Positions 31,812 through 42,241 of a stretch of DNA of 64,000 bases are shown here, one piece after another; within the stretch, counting starts at the first letter, position 1, and every line of letters begins with the position of its first letter. The notes below the pieces were generated by a model. That model worked only from the letters and a program-made list of their open reading frames with translations. It was not told where the DNA came from and did no database searches. The stretch is taken from contig WNNJ02002425.1 in NCBI GenBank assembly GCA_012934845.2, forward strand, positions 1-64,000, in the 5' to 3' direction. The DNA is from Pomphorhynchus laevis. Lineage: Eukaryota > Acanthocephala > Palaeacanthocephala > Echinorhynchida > Pomphorhynchidae. A program made the position numbers and the translations under genes.

Positions 31812-32841
31812 AAATCAGCTAACTGAGTCTACGTATTTAATATAATTATAAAATAAACAAAACATAATAATGCTAAATCAAAATTTAATAATTAAATAAT
31901 AAAATTAATAATTGTTTTTAGATTTTCTATAATTTAAATCAAGTTAAAAAAATGAAATTTAAAATAAACGTCATTTTTATGAATTGACTAATAAATAACA
32001 GACGTTGTATCAGAATAAGAATTAGAGGTCATCAGGAGGAACTGCTATGCTATCAGGTTTCGGCCCCTAACTCCTCTACCCAACATAGCAGCGGGGCCAA
32101 ATACATGCTAATGATGTATTTCCTCTGAAATAACTATCTAGTATCTTATTCTAATGCAAAGTATATTATTTATTATTCATCCATAAAAATTTGCCACTTA
32201 AGAGTTTAAATTTATTCTTTATATTATTGTGTTGATTTATATATTTTACTATTTTCTGCTTGATGTTATTTTTATAGTAACCTAGTTTAAAATATGTATC
32301 TATTAAATTATTTAAATGATTTTTAAGAAAGCCAATATCATTACATATTGTTGCAATTCTTAAAATTTCATTATTTAATGTATTATATTTTATATTATAT
32401 GGTATGCATGAATGCTCATGCAAAAATATGTTTCTTGTAAATTTAAATATGTCATCTTTACGATATAAATTAATAGTAGTTTTAGTTAATGTTAATTTAA
32501 TGTTCATATCTAGATATACACCTTCTTTATCATTAATATTGGTTTTGTTAAGAATAAGGCTTTCTGGATAAATGTGCTCACTAATTGAATAAAAATTATT
32601 AGAATTAAATACACATATATCATCAATGTATCGAAACATATATTTCATATATTTATATTGTTTAGATTTAGTTTTTACACAGTTATGAACAAATTCATAT
32701 TCTATAAAGCTTAAAAACAAGTCAGCTATAATTGGGCTACTATTACCACCCATTGGAACACCTTTTACTTGTCTAAATATAGATGTCCCTACTTTTAAAT
32801 AATTTTGATTTATCAAAATATTTAAGGATTCTATTAATTCG
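31812..32841 (-). mobile_element. Naiad-like element inserted in Penelope family 3
   Basis: Full 3' end (AAATCAGCTAACTGAGTCTA at 31,813), structured 3' region (32,020-32,135), and a 244-residue frame (32,900-32,166) covering NILINQNYLKVGTSIFRQVK, GVPMGGNSSP, FRYIDDICVFN and the C-terminal KFLWMNNK. 5'-truncated at 32,841, where the first codons of the apparent frame are already Penelope linker sequence. The RT part present is unbroken. Confidence 0.9.
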
Positions 32842-33001
32842 GTTAGAACAAACACAGTCCCAAGTCTGATCTCGTATATTGGCACTACCTTTATCAACAA
32901 CTCGTGCAGCAGATCACTACAAAACGATCTAAAGCGCTCAGGATTGACGAATATTCAAAAGATGTTGCACTTTATCTGGGATATTCAAAAAGAAACCAAA
33001 A

Positions 33002-33340
33002 TTGTCCCCTGGAAGTGGTGTATACCGAATTCCTTGCCAAGATTGTGACGCGGGTTATGTAGGACAAACCCGACAAACATTCTCCAAGCGCATTCATCAG
33101 CATCGATATGCGCTAAAACGGGGTGACTCCTCGTCTGCTATTGTCAACCACGTCCTATCGACCGATAATGGGATTGAGTTTGGAAAAGTTAAGATTATCT
33201 GTGTTGAAAACAACTTGCAACGTCGTCTTATAAATGAATCAATCTTAATAAATTCCGAAGCGAATCCTATGGCCGGAAATAAGTCTAACTGGTCACTACG
33301 ATTACCAGTATCGCATGAAATTGTGGACGGTATCACGTAA
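33002..33340 (+). CDS. GIY-YIG endonuclease, Penelope family 3 (copy 2)
   Basis: Residue for residue the same as 17,896-18,234: GVYRIPCQDCDAGYVGQTRQ core, KRIHQHRYALKRGD, LINESILINSE. It belongs to the RT at 30.4-31.8 kb, from which it was separated by the Naiad insertion. The pseudo-LTR with the hammerhead-like core (TTGACAA, GACC/GGTC, GAAAG at about 33,425-33,448) follows. Confidence 0.85.
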   Translation: MSPGSGVYRIPCQDCDAGYVGQTRQTFSKRIHQHRYALKRGDSSSAIVNHVLSTDNGIEFGKVKIICVENNLQRRLINESILINSEANPMAGNKSNWSLRLPVSHEIVDGIT

Positions 33341-33510
33341 ACAAATGAACATATTCCGTGGTATTCCTAGTATAAAACTTGTATCTCTGTACTGTCATTT
33401 TGATTCTGTTTGATTTTTTATCTGTTGACAAGACCGTTTGGTCGAAAGCTCCAATAAAAACGATTCAAACTGTATTTCGCAAGTCTATAATGAGTGATTG
33501 ATACAACAAT

Positions 33511-34049
33511 CTAATCAAAGACTCGCACGCAACTACGTCTAATTATAGCATTATTTAATTTATATAAAAAATCATTAGATATATGAAACAATTTTTGGAA
33601 AAGAAAAATAGAATGATATTTAAGAGAAGAAATTAAACGAAATTCATTAGAAATTGCAAATTTTAAAATCAAATTATTTGCATGCGAGGCACATCTAGAA
33701 AATTTAAAATTCTTAATACACGTAGTAACTCTGGCGCATACAGGTACAATATTCTCTCTCTTACACACTTTGAGACAGTGAATTGAGGATAGGCATTTTG
33801 CGATTTTGTGTTCGGTTCTTTGCAAATCCCGAGAAATTGACAAGAGAGCAGTTTCATAGTACTGACAAATTTGATAATAAATACCAAAGCTACAATCTTC
33901 TTCCATTTCAAATATATAGTTATTACAGGAACGAAAAAGAAAATATCCTTTATTTGATAAAAAAATTCTAAATTTCGATTGCTCCTGCTATCATTATCAG
34001 GATTACAAAAAAAATGTTTCACAATTTGTTTACTCCGTGTTTTCAACAT
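33511..34049 (-). pseudogene. Penelope-like N-terminal region (copy 2)
   Basis: Duplicate of 18,405-18,943 with the same two overlapping frames and a single replacement near the start (KTRSK against KKRSK). Same tail-to-tail contact with the plus-strand element. Confidence 0.65.
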
Positions 34050-34365
34050 TTATACAAAAATACAAGCATTGATGTGCCCCGCATTTCTACTTAAAAGAAA
34101 AAGAAAATACCGAGAAACAAAACAATCATACACTAAAATTTTACACACATTTTAAAACAACAAAAAGAAAGAAAAAAAGCAGAATCATAAAACAAAATAA
34201 AATTAAAATCATGAAATAAGTGACAAAAAATACGAATTTAATAATAAAAATAATGTAAAAGTAAAGTAATAAATTATAATTTAATCTAAACTAAAACAAA
34301 ATAATAATACAATTAGAAAAAACAAACGAATTGAAAAATTAAAATAATGTAATATTGGAATAATT

Positions 34366-34920
34366 AATTATAATTTAATTTAAGGTTGTAATCGGATTTA
34401 TTATTAAGCATTAAATTAAGTTCTTTTTAAATAAAATAAGCTTCTTGAATAATGTGAGATATCAAGTTACTTTCAAATGATAAAATAAATGCATTTTCAA
34501 AATCAACGGAATGATTCAAACTAACAAAATGATGAGCAACAGCACTAGAATTGATCCCTTTACGTACATTATAATTATGTTGTTTAATACGTTAAACCAA
34601 ACCTCGACCCGTTTGACTAAATATACATGATCACATTCTTTACAATGTATTTTGTTAAAAATGTGCACTTTGTTAATACAACTATTTTTTATGTTATTGT
34701 TAATAAACTTTGAAAATACAGAATTTCACTTGTTACTAATAAAAGGTATTCCTATATGATGTATTCTTTTTTAGGACCAAAAACTTTATTTTTATGTGCT
34801 AAAGATTTAAATTTAGCTTTCTTAATAGCCCAAAGCGGAAAACCACTTTTTAGTAAATTATGTGTGATAGCATTTTCTCTTTCACAAATTAAGTGATAGT
34901 TAGAACAGATAAGCCTGCAA
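34366..34920 (-). pseudogene. Penelope-like linker and GIY-YIG (copy 2)
   Basis: Duplicate of 19,260-19,822: ICERENAITHNLLKSGFPLW linker and the stop-ridden nuclease. The upstream edge is replaced at 34,924 by a different Penelope GIY-YIG on the plus strand. Confidence 0.6.
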
Positions 34921-34923
34921 CTA

Positions 34924-35243
34924 AAAATCCCAATCAATGTAAAAGATGTGTAAGAAAAAGATGTAAATGTTGCGCTCAATTGACAGAAAGTAATCAATTT
35001 AGAAATACAATAACAGGTCTCAATTATAACGTTATAGATGAAATTAATTGCATCACCAAAGTCATTATATATTTAGCAAATTGCCAACACAGTGACCTTT
35101 AATATGTTGGAGAAACTAGACGCTGCTTGAGTGGACGTTCAAATAACAGCCATGCAGATATAAAAAACAAAGCAACAACACAAGAAGCAATAGTTGAACA
35201 TGGTGTAACAAAACAATCGCTAATCACCGAATGCTTTAATTTA
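34924..35243 (+). pseudogene. Penelope-like GIY-YIG fragment
   Basis: CKRCVRKRCKCCAQLTESNQ, TGLNYNVIDEINC, KVIIYLANCQ, then after a stop YVGETRRCLSGRSNNSHADI and AIVEHGVTKQS. The nuclease core is interrupted by a few extra bases between Cys and YVG. It belongs to the same subgroup as 2346-3164 (KRCKCC). Confidence 0.7.
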
Positions 35244-35487
35244 TAGCTGTATAGTTTTATATAGTCACATAGTTATAAAACTATATAGTTATATAATTAT
35301 ATAACTACGCCTTCTTCTCTCAACTTTTCGTCTTTTCGCTGTCGGCTCTCCATCCCTCATCCACCTTCCATTCTTAGACGACACTCGTTTCACCTCTATA
35401 TCACTGCGTTCCCGTAATTCCCTCTTACTATACGTTCACAATTACTCTAGCAACTACGGTTTCCGATCCATCTTCATCGCCACTCCA
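35244..35487. other. Spacer
   Basis: An AT-rich hairpin stretch (35,245-35,305, ATAGTTTTATA facing TATAAAACTAT) and then about 180 bases of pyrimidine-rich DNA with no homology I can see. Confidence 0.4.
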
Positions 35488-35582
35488 TGATGCAATCATT
35501 TGAAATAAAACCTTTTTTATTCGTATGATATATTGATGATGTATTCATGGTTTGGGAACATGGGCGAGAAAACTTAGAAATC
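35488..35582 (+). pseudogene. Penelope-like RT scrap
   Basis: About 95 bases matching 16,748-16,840: SFEIKPFLF, YIDDVFMVW. Cut by the 3' end of a Naiad copy at 35,583. Confidence 0.6.
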
Positions 35583-36562
35583 AAATCAGCTAACTAAGTC
35601 TACGTATTTAATACAATTATAAAATAAACAAAACATAATAATGCTAAATCAAAATTTAATAATAAATAATAAAATTAATAATTGTTTTTAGATTTTCTAT
35701 AATTTGAATCAAGTTAAAAAATTAAAAATTGAAATAAAAGTCATTTTTATGAATTGACTAATAAAAAACAGACGTTGTATCAGAATAAGAATTAAAAGTC
35801 ATCAGGAGGAACTGCTATGCTATCAGGTTTTGCCCGCCCCCTAACTCCTCTACACAACATAGCAGCTGGGCCAAATACATGATGATGATGTATTTGCTCT
35901 GATAAAACTATCTAGTATCTTATTCTAATACAAAGTATATTATTTATTATCCATCCATAAAAATTTGCCACTTAAGAGTTTAAATTTATTCTTTATATTA
36001 TTGTGTTGATTTATATATTTTACTATTTTCTGCTTGATGTTATTTATATAGTAACCTAGTTTAAAATATGTATCTATTATATTACTTAAATGATTTTGAA
36101 GAAAGCCAATATCATTACATATTGTTGCAATTCTTAAAATTTCATTATTTAATGTATTATATTTTATATTATATGGTATGCATGAATGCTCATGCAAAAA
36201 TATGTTTCTTGTAAATTTAAATATGTCATCTTTACGATGACATAAAAATTCTAATAAAAATTATTAGAATTTATACATATATATTAAATGTATCGAAACA
36301 TATATTTCATATATTTATATAGTTTAGATTTAGTTTATACACAGTTATGACCAAATTCATATTTTATAAAGCTTAAAAACAAGTGAGCTATAATTGGGCT
36401 ACTAATACCACACATTTGAACACCTTTTACCTGTCTAAATATAGATGTCCCAACTTTTAAATATTTTTGATTTATCAAAATATTTGAGGATTCTATTAAT
36501 TCAATTTTATCTATATATTTATATTTACTTGATGGTTTAATTTTTGTTAGGCGTTATAATTA
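35583..36562 (-). mobile_element. Naiad-like element, 3' part of a split copy
   Basis: Full 3' end at 35,583 and a structured region with an altered GGTTTTGCCCGCCCC segment. The C-terminal frame (36,197-35,940) runs from HEHSCIPYN to KFLWMDNK. The RT is preserved to 36,560 with a deletion around motif C. It stops at the TATAA-rich spot between YNNYNAYLTK and FGKRYTY. The rest of this copy is at 39,573-39,893, beyond a 3-kb insert. Confidence 0.8.
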
Positions 36563-36580
36563 TTACAATATATATATATA

Positions 36581-38323
36581 ATCATAAGAGTTTCGTTTGA
36601 ATCGGTATTGCTCGAGATTGCGAATAGCAATTCTTTCCGTATATTTAAGTGAGTGTTCGAATCGAGCATATTCTTCAGTCTGCAAACTCTCGTCACTCCT
36701 AGACGGTCATGTGATAGCCGGCAGCCATCGTCAGTAAGATAAACTATCACACGCCGTTTCGGCTGCCTCTGTGACATTGTGAAAATGCATTTCCGACATC
36801 TAGCTTAAATTGTTGGTGGCGTTAGCTCTTAAGTCCAACAATTTGCAATGCAGACCATCATAAACAACCAGAGGATCAAACTTTCGGATGCTTGACTGTA
36901 AGAAACCGAGATTGAGTGGATCAATTCTTTCTATATAATCATAAGAGTTTCGTTTGAATCGGTATTGCTCGAGATTGCGAATAGCAATTCTTTCCGTATA
37001 TTTAAGTAAGTGTTCGAATCGAGCATATTCTTCAGTCTGCAAACTCTCGTCACTCCTAGACGGTCATGTGATAGCCGGCAGCCATCGTCAGTAAGATGAA
37101 CTATCACACGCCGTTTCGGCTGCCTCTGTGACATTGTGAAAATGCATTTCCGACATCTAGCTTAAATTGTTGGTGGCGTTAGCTCTTAAGTCCAACAATT
37201 TGCAATGCAGACCATCATAAACAACCAGAGGATCAAACTTTCGGATGATTGACTGTAAGAAACCGAGATTGAGTGGATCAATTCTTTCTATATAATCATA
37301 AGAGTTTCGTTTGAATCGGTATTGCTCGAGATTGCGAATAGCAATACTTTCCGTATATTTAAGTGAGTGTTCGAATCGAGCATATTCTTCAGTCTGCAAA
37401 CTCTCGTCACTCCTAGACGGTCATGTGATAGCCGGCAGCCATCGTCAGTAAGATGAACTATCACACGCCGTTTCGGCTGCCTCTGTGACATTGTGAAAAT
37501 GCATTTCCGACATCTAGCTTAAATTGTTGGTGGCGTTAGCTCTTAAGTCCAACAATTTGCAATGCAGACCATCATAAACAACCAGAGGATCAAACTTTCG
37601 GATGATTGACTGTAAGAAACCGAGATTGAGTGGATCAATTCTTTCTATATAATCATAAGAGTTTCGTTTGAATCGGTATTGCTCGAGATTGCGAATAGCA
37701 ATTCTTTCCGTATATTTAAGTGAGTGTTCGAATCGAGCATATTCTTCAGTCTGCAAACTCTCGTCACTCCTAGACGGTCATGTGATAGCCGGCAGCCATC
37801 GTCAGTAAGATGAACTATCACACGCCGTTTCGGCTGCCTCTGTGACATTGTGAAAATGCATTTCCGACATCTAGCTTAAATTGTTGGTGGCGTTAGCTCT
37901 TAAGTCCAACAATTTGCAATGCAGACCATCATAAACAACCAGAGGATCAAACTTTCGGATGCTTGACTGTAAGAAACCGAGATTGAGTGGATCAATTCTT
38001 TCTATATAATCATAAGAGTTTCGTTTGAATCGGCATTGCTCGAGATTGCGAATAGCAATTCTTTCCGTATATTTAAGTGAGTTTTCGAATCGAGCATATT
38101 CTTCAGTCTGCAAACTCTCGTCACTCCTAGACGGTCATGTGATAGCCGGCAGCCATCGTCAGTAAGATGAACTATCACACGCCGTTTCGGCTGCCTCTGT
38201 GACATTGTGAAAATGCATTTCCGACATCTAGCTTAAATTGTTGGTGGCGTTTGCTCTTAAGTCCAACAATTTGCAATGCAGACCATCATAAACAACCAGA
38301 GGATCAAACTTTCGGATGCTTGA

Positions 38324-38326
<3 letters not shown>
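36581..38326. repeat. 357-bp satellite, 4.9 tandem copies
   Basis: Units begin (ATCATAAGAGTTTCG) at 36,581, 36,938, 37,295, 37,652 and 38,009. The fifth is cut at 38,326. Units differ by only a few bases. Repeated 67- and 80-codon minus frames are a by-product of the array and not credible proteins. Each unit holds, on the minus strand, GGCAGCC-GAAAC and, 21 bases further, CTGACGA-T-GGCTGCC. This is a complementary pair with hammerhead boxes in permuted order. A separate partial unit lies at 39,083-39,217. Confidence 0.95.

Positions 38327-38405
<79 letters not shown>
38327..38405. repeat. (TA)n microsatellite
   Basis: About 39 TA units between the satellite array and the end of a minus-strand Penelope fragment. 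Confidence 0.95.
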
Positions 38406-38409
<4 letters not shown>

Positions 38410-38446
38410 GAATTAACTGGTGTTAAAGTACGAGCAATATTATTAC

Positions 38447-38469
38447 GTTTCGGCTAAAGCCTTCGTCAG
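38447..38469 (-). ncRNA. Hammerhead-like core, best stem II in the window
   Basis: Minus strand: CTGACGA (38,469-38,463), extra A, stem II GGC/GCC with loop TTTA, then GAAAC. ACG after GAA could pair with CGT 13 bases later as stem III. It lies about 70 bases past the stop codon of the GIY-YIG gene, the usual place in a Penelope pseudo-LTR. Confidence 0.55.
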
Positions 38470-38538
38470 ATAATCTAAAACAAAAGATATAGTCACAATA
38501 TGCAATAAATGTCTAGAAAATGAAAATAAAAATAAAAA

Positions 38539-39062
38539 TCAAAGTTCTAGATGTGAGTTTAGACCAGGTTGCATGTCTAACATTAATTGAGCAATCCAAA
38601 TATTTTCTTTGTTCTTTCGCTCATAATCATTTTTAACATCTTTCTCAATAAGGTTATATTTATAGTCACATTCACCGTTGTGTTTTTCGACAGTATGTTT
38701 TACAGCGCCGTCATTTTCCGTTCGTTTAAATTTTATGTCGTTCCTTCGGTTTGTGACTCTCTCGCTTAATTTTCTTTTAGTTTCTCCCACATATTGGGCG
38801 TTGCACATACTACAGTTTGCCAGGTATATATTATGTGTTGTTACACAACTGGCATCACACTGGACATTATACTTAATGTTTGTAACCGCACTCTTGAATG
38901 ACTTATTTTCATTAATAAGCGCACATGTTTTGCATCTTGGTCGTTTGCATGGTTTGGTGCTGCAATTCACGTTATTAAATTTCTTGTTGTGTTTCAAGAA
39001 TGTTTTGAGCTTGTGTTTGGCAGAGTAAAATACCTGTGGCGCTGTGCCCTTAACAGAGTTAG
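38539..39062 (-). CDS. GIY-YIG endonuclease of a Penelope-like element
   Basis: Frame of 152 residues from 38,997, open and homologous up to about 39,062 (GTAPQVFYSAKHKLKTFLKH). CKRPRCKTCALINENKSFKS, then the core NIYLANCSMCNAQYVGETKR, the helix KLSERVTNRRNDIKF, HTVEKHNGECDY, and the final ERKNKENIWIAQLMLDMQPG. The domain is whole, but the RT before it is missing. A partial satellite unit sits directly upstream instead. Downstream are the hammerhead-like core and (TA)n. Confidence 0.85.
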
Positions 39063-39082
39063 CTTTCTCGAATTAGCTTTCT

Positions 39083-39217
39083 TGAATCGAGCATATTCTT
39101 TAGCCTGCAAACTTTCGTCACTCCTAGACGGTCATGTGATAGCCGGCAGCCATCGTCAGTAAGATGAACTATCACACGCCGTTTCAGCTGCCTCTGTGAC
39201 ATTGTGAAAATTCATTT
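39083..39217. repeat. Partial 357-bp satellite unit
   Basis: 135 bases matching the GAATCGAGCATATTC to GTGAAAATGCAT part of the satellite. The GAAAC-side stem reads GGCAGCT, which still pairs with GGCTGCC through a G-T wobble. It is separated from the array by the Penelope nuclease. Confidence 0.85.

Positions 39218-39266
<49 letters not shown>
39218..39266. repeat. (TA)n microsatellite
   Basis: About 22 TA units. The following 39,267-39,420 has no ORF or recognised repeat. Confidence 0.95.
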
Positions 39267-39269
<3 letters not shown>

Positions 39270-39420
39270 CGTTTCTTAAATAAAAAGTTGCTTGTCTTTT
39301 ACCGGTTTCTAACAATAACTTTTATTATTATGAATGCGTCTAAATTGACCCCGGTACGCGATTTCAAAACACAGCGAAATATATATATATTCTGATAAAA
39401 TTACATTCGTGTGCCACGTA

Positions 39421-39538
39421 ATCTGTTTATTAGGCATTATTAATTATCCACACGAGAAAAACAAATTTTTGTTAGAGTTAATTAACTCTAACAAAAATTT
39501 GTTTTTCTCGTGTGGATAATTAATAATGCCTAATAAAC

Positions 39539-39542
<4 letters not shown>
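39421..39542. repeat. 122-bp perfect palindrome
   Basis: Every base from 39,421 to 39,542 is matched by its complement around the centre GAGTTA-A-TTAACTC-like core at 39,481/39,482, with no spacer. The arms read CTGTTTATTAGGCATTATTA at the outer end. The right outer end runs into (TA)n. No ORF. Confidence 0.95.
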
Positions 39543-39580
<38 letters not shown>

Positions 39581-39893
39581 TTTCCGAATATAAGATTAAT
39601 TAATTTTACTAACGCTTCTTTAATATCTACTAAATCTAGATTTGTATAAAGCGTACTAAAATCGTATGTATTTATATTTTGAAAATTTTTTACTTTTGTC
39701 TGTTCTAAAAATTCTTTTGTAGAATTAATGCTGAAATAGTGTTTTATACCAGTATTAATATCGATTACCTTGCAATATTTTTTGAAGTGTGCTTTAATTA
39801 CTATAAGTATTTTATTCATATAGACAGAAAGTGGTTTTAATGTACATTTAAACGCACTACATGTGAACCTAAGTTTTATGGGAATTTTTTTGT
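39543..39893 (-). mobile_element. Naiad-like element, 5' part of the split copy
   Basis: After (TA)n at 39,543-39,572 the minus strand resumes at the base where 36,562 stops: FGK, KEALVKLINLI, YDFSTLYTNLDL and KPLSVYMNKILIVIKAHFKK, ending near LRFTCSAFKC at 39,893. A 5'-truncated RLE-A LINE begins right after. Confidence 0.8.
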
Positions 39894-40234
39894 GCTCAAC
39901 AAACGACCCGACATAAACACGACAAATCAAAGACTATGACAATCGAACTTGTGCGACAGGGAAACTACGCAAGGCAATGAAACGAATATCTTCGTAACGG
40001 CTGGCGCCGTTCACAGAAAAGACACACCGTAAGCTCACAGATTTGCACCCACCCCGTAAAAGTATTATAACCTCAATCCCAACGGCAGAACACGGTATTG
40101 TCATCGATTCGGATACCGTTCGTGATTCAATTTTCTCATTCCTTTCTGCATCGTCACCAGGTTGTCTGAGTTTAAGAGCCGAACACCTACAAGACATGAT
40201 CGCAGCGGACTAGTCTGGAAAGCTTCTAAGTCGC

Positions 40235-41602
40235 ATGACACATATGATAAATTATATGGCAGCCGGTGACCTTCCTGTAGATATATCTCGATATTTTGCG
40301 GGTGCAGATCTTATCGCTATAGAAAAACCAAATGGAGGTATACGCCCAATAGCGGCAGGAGAATTGTTACGGAGGGTGTGTGCAAAGTGTATTTGCACGA
40401 AGATGCGCGATAAGTTCACTCAAATATTTCAACCACAACAGGTCGGTGTTGCGGTGGCAAATGGCGCAGATTTAATAATTCACCAGGTTCGACGATTGCA
40501 CGAACAGATGCACACCTCGGAAAATTGGGTATGGGCGAAAGTGGATGTTTCAAACGCTTTTAATACAGTTTACAGGCAATGCTTTATTGACGCAGTCGAC
40601 ATTGTAGCACCTTCTATCGGACCGTGGATCAAATGGTACTACTCGCAACCATCAAAATTACGATTTGGAGCAGCAAAAAGCCTTATATCGTCAGCAGGAG
40701 TACAACAAGGGGACCCTCTGGGCCCATTCCTTTTCGCACTGGCAATCCAACCGATTATTCGGAAAGTCGACTCGGTTACAGGTAGCGGTTATAACAAGTG
40801 GTATTTAGACGATGGAATAATTGGAGGTGAACCCAAGGCAGTTGCTATCACATTATACATGATAGCAAATGAGCTGGAAAAAATCGGACTATCAATGAAT
40901 TGGCAAAAAACCGAATTAATAGGCCACACAGAAGCAATTATCTCAACGCAGACAAAATGGACTCACTCTCCACATACCAAGTCTGACGGCAATTTTACTC
41001 TTTTGGGATGCCCAATTGGTTCGCAAGAGTTTGTAGAAGCATATCTCATGAATAGTTGCTTACCAAACCTAGTAAATGACACAGAGCTTGTCGCGTCGCT
41101 TCCGGACGCCTATATGGCTTACCTGCTATTGCGCCACTGTGCTTCCGCTCAACGAATAGCATTCCTAATGAGGAATGTAGATCCAGCAAGCACCGAACTT
41201 TTCTGTAAGCAGTTTGATAATGCTGTGATACGGGCGATGGAAATCATCGCTTCAATACAACTGTCAGCGCGAACACGATCTCAAGTTGAGCTCCCACTAA
41301 AAATGGGCGGTCAGGGCCTTAGGAGTACAAACAAACACAGAGCGGAAGCTTTTGAAGCAAGCGTCAGCACAGTGGCCGCGTTTGTGAACCAGGATCCAAA
41401 TACATTTCCGGGCTTTGTAAACGCGAATGAAATACTTGCGCTACACGGAGCAGAAGTGGAACAACAGGCTTCATCCACAAGACAACATCAAATATCGTTC
41501 AAAATTGACTCAGAGAAGCGTAAAAATCTATTAGACACTGGAGATGATCGGACAAGGGCCAGACTAATAGCTGTATCACAGCCACATGCGAACGCATGGT
41601 GA
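40235..41602 (+). CDS. RLE-A reverse transcriptase
   Basis: 455 residues. LIAIEKPNGGIRPIAAGELL (about 30-49) opens the RT, then QVGVAVANGADLIIHQVRRL, WAKVDVSNAFNTVYRQCF (motif A, about 103-120), SSAGVQQGDPLGPFLFALAI (motif B, about 151-170), YNKWYLDDGIIGG (catalytic Asp pair, about 188-200), LSMNWQKTELIG and FTLLGCPIGSQEF (motifs D/E). The thumb follows: AYLLLRHCASAQRIAFL, PLKMGGQGLRS. The spelling (RPIA-GE, WYLDDG) is that of CRE/R2-like LINEs. Upstream homology shows the ATG is not the true start. The frame ends at a TGA that interrupts conserved sequence. Confidence 0.85.
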   Translation: MTHMINYMAAGDLPVDISRYFAGADLIAIEKPNGGIRPIAAGELLRRVCAKCICTKMRDKFTQIFQPQQVGVAVANGADLIIHQVRRLHEQMHTSENWVWAKVDVSNAFNTVYRQCFIDAVDIVAPSIGPWIKWYYSQPSKLRFGAAKSLISSAGVQQGDPLGPFLFALAIQPIIRKVDSVTGSGYNKWYLDDGIIGGEPKAVAITLYMIANELEKIGLSMNWQKTELIGHTEAIISTQTKWTHSPHTKSDGNFTLLGCPIGSQEFVEAYLMNSCLPNLVNDTELVASLPDAYMAYLLLRHCASAQRIAFLMRNVDPASTELFCKQFDNAVIRAMEIIASIQLSARTRSQVELPLKMGGQGLRSTNKHRAEAFEASVSTVAAFVNQDPNTFPGFVNANEILALHGAEVEQQASSTRQHQISFKIDSEKRKNLLDTGDDRTRARLIAVSQPHANAW

Positions 41603-42241
41603 CAATGCGCCCCAAATCGAAGTCTCGGCCTAGCTCTTACCGACCAAGAATTTACAGTTCTTATAAGAATGTGGTTAGGCCTGCAAATTGCTCCAAGTGA
41701 CTATTGTTGTAGTCGATGTTTTCAAAACACTGATGCTGAGGGCTTTCATGCACTAACTTGCAACTACGGTGGTTTTCCAGGAATGCGTCATAATGGAATT
41801 CGTGACGTCGTTCTCCATGCGGCACAATCAGCAGGAATGCATGTGGGTTGCGAGGTTCGCAACCTTGTCGAAAATCTTCAAGAACGGCCAGCCAATATTC
41901 TGATCTACGGGGATCCTTCAGATGCTAAAGACTTCGCGGTAACACATCCACTACAGAAATCTTTTCTTCGCCAGTTAGCTTATGTGCCTGGTTACGCAGC
42001 TGCGCAGTACGCATCATCGGTCAAAGATAGAAAGTACCGTGCTAAAATGATTGAGGCGGGATATAACTTCAGTCTTGGAGTGTTACGGCGGCTGGAATAT
42101 AGAAGGGGAGAAAATTATCAGACGAATCGCCCGATACTTAGCAATTCGATCATCTATACCATACAGCATCGCATCTGCACGGCTCTTTCAACGAATATCA
42201 ATAGCACTCATGAGAGGAAATTCAAAAGCTATATTATCTAG
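41603..42241 (+). CDS. RLE-A zinc knuckle and restriction-like endonuclease
   Basis: Continues the RT frame after the TGA: LGLALTDQEFTVLIRMWLGL, then the CCHC-type knuckle (CCSRC, HALTC), GMRHNGIRDVVLHAAQSAGM and the nuclease core ERPANILIYGDPSDAKDFAV, in which the D-x-A/F-V element is the PD-(D/E)xK signature of R2/CRE endonucleases. KDRKYRAKMIEAGYNFSLGV follows. The last part changes frame near 42,080 (YGGWNIEGEKIIRRIARYL in the new frame). The enzyme would nick the target strand for insertion. Confidence 0.75.
   Translation, partial: QCAPNRSLGLALTDQEFTVLIRMWLGLQIAPSDYCCSRCFQNTDAEGFHALTCNYGGFPGMRHNGIRDVVLHAAQSAGMHVGCEVRNLVENLQERPANILIYGDPSDAKDFAVTHPLQKSFLRQLAYVPGYAAAQYASSVKDRKYRAKMIEAGYNFSLGVLRRLEYRRGENYQTNRPILSNSIIYTIQHRICTALSTNINSTHERKFKSYII

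Larger units (their letters stand above)
32617..34924 (+). repeat. 2.3-kb direct duplication, copy 2
   Basis: Partner of 17,511-19,822. Here the left side continues into a longer Naiad copy and then the Penelope RT, so this copy looks like the original arrangement. The other looks like a derived, left-truncated duplicate. The right edge falls at GTTAGAACAGATAAGCCTGC. Confidence 0.9.

Noticed and set aside
36547-38205. Repeated 67- and 80-codon proteins in the satellite
   Set aside because: They recur because the DNA repeats with a period divisible by three. No domain, and they overlap each other on the same strand in different frames.
36581-38326. CRISPR array
   Set aside because: Units are directly adjacent, with no variable spacers. 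The sequence is eukaryotic and there are no cas genes. The same applies to the 15-bp and 74-bp arrays.
41600-41602. Programmed read-through at the TGA between RT and endonuclease
   Set aside because: Only this copy has the stop there. The other RLE-A copies are open or broken elsewhere, so simple decay is the better explanation.
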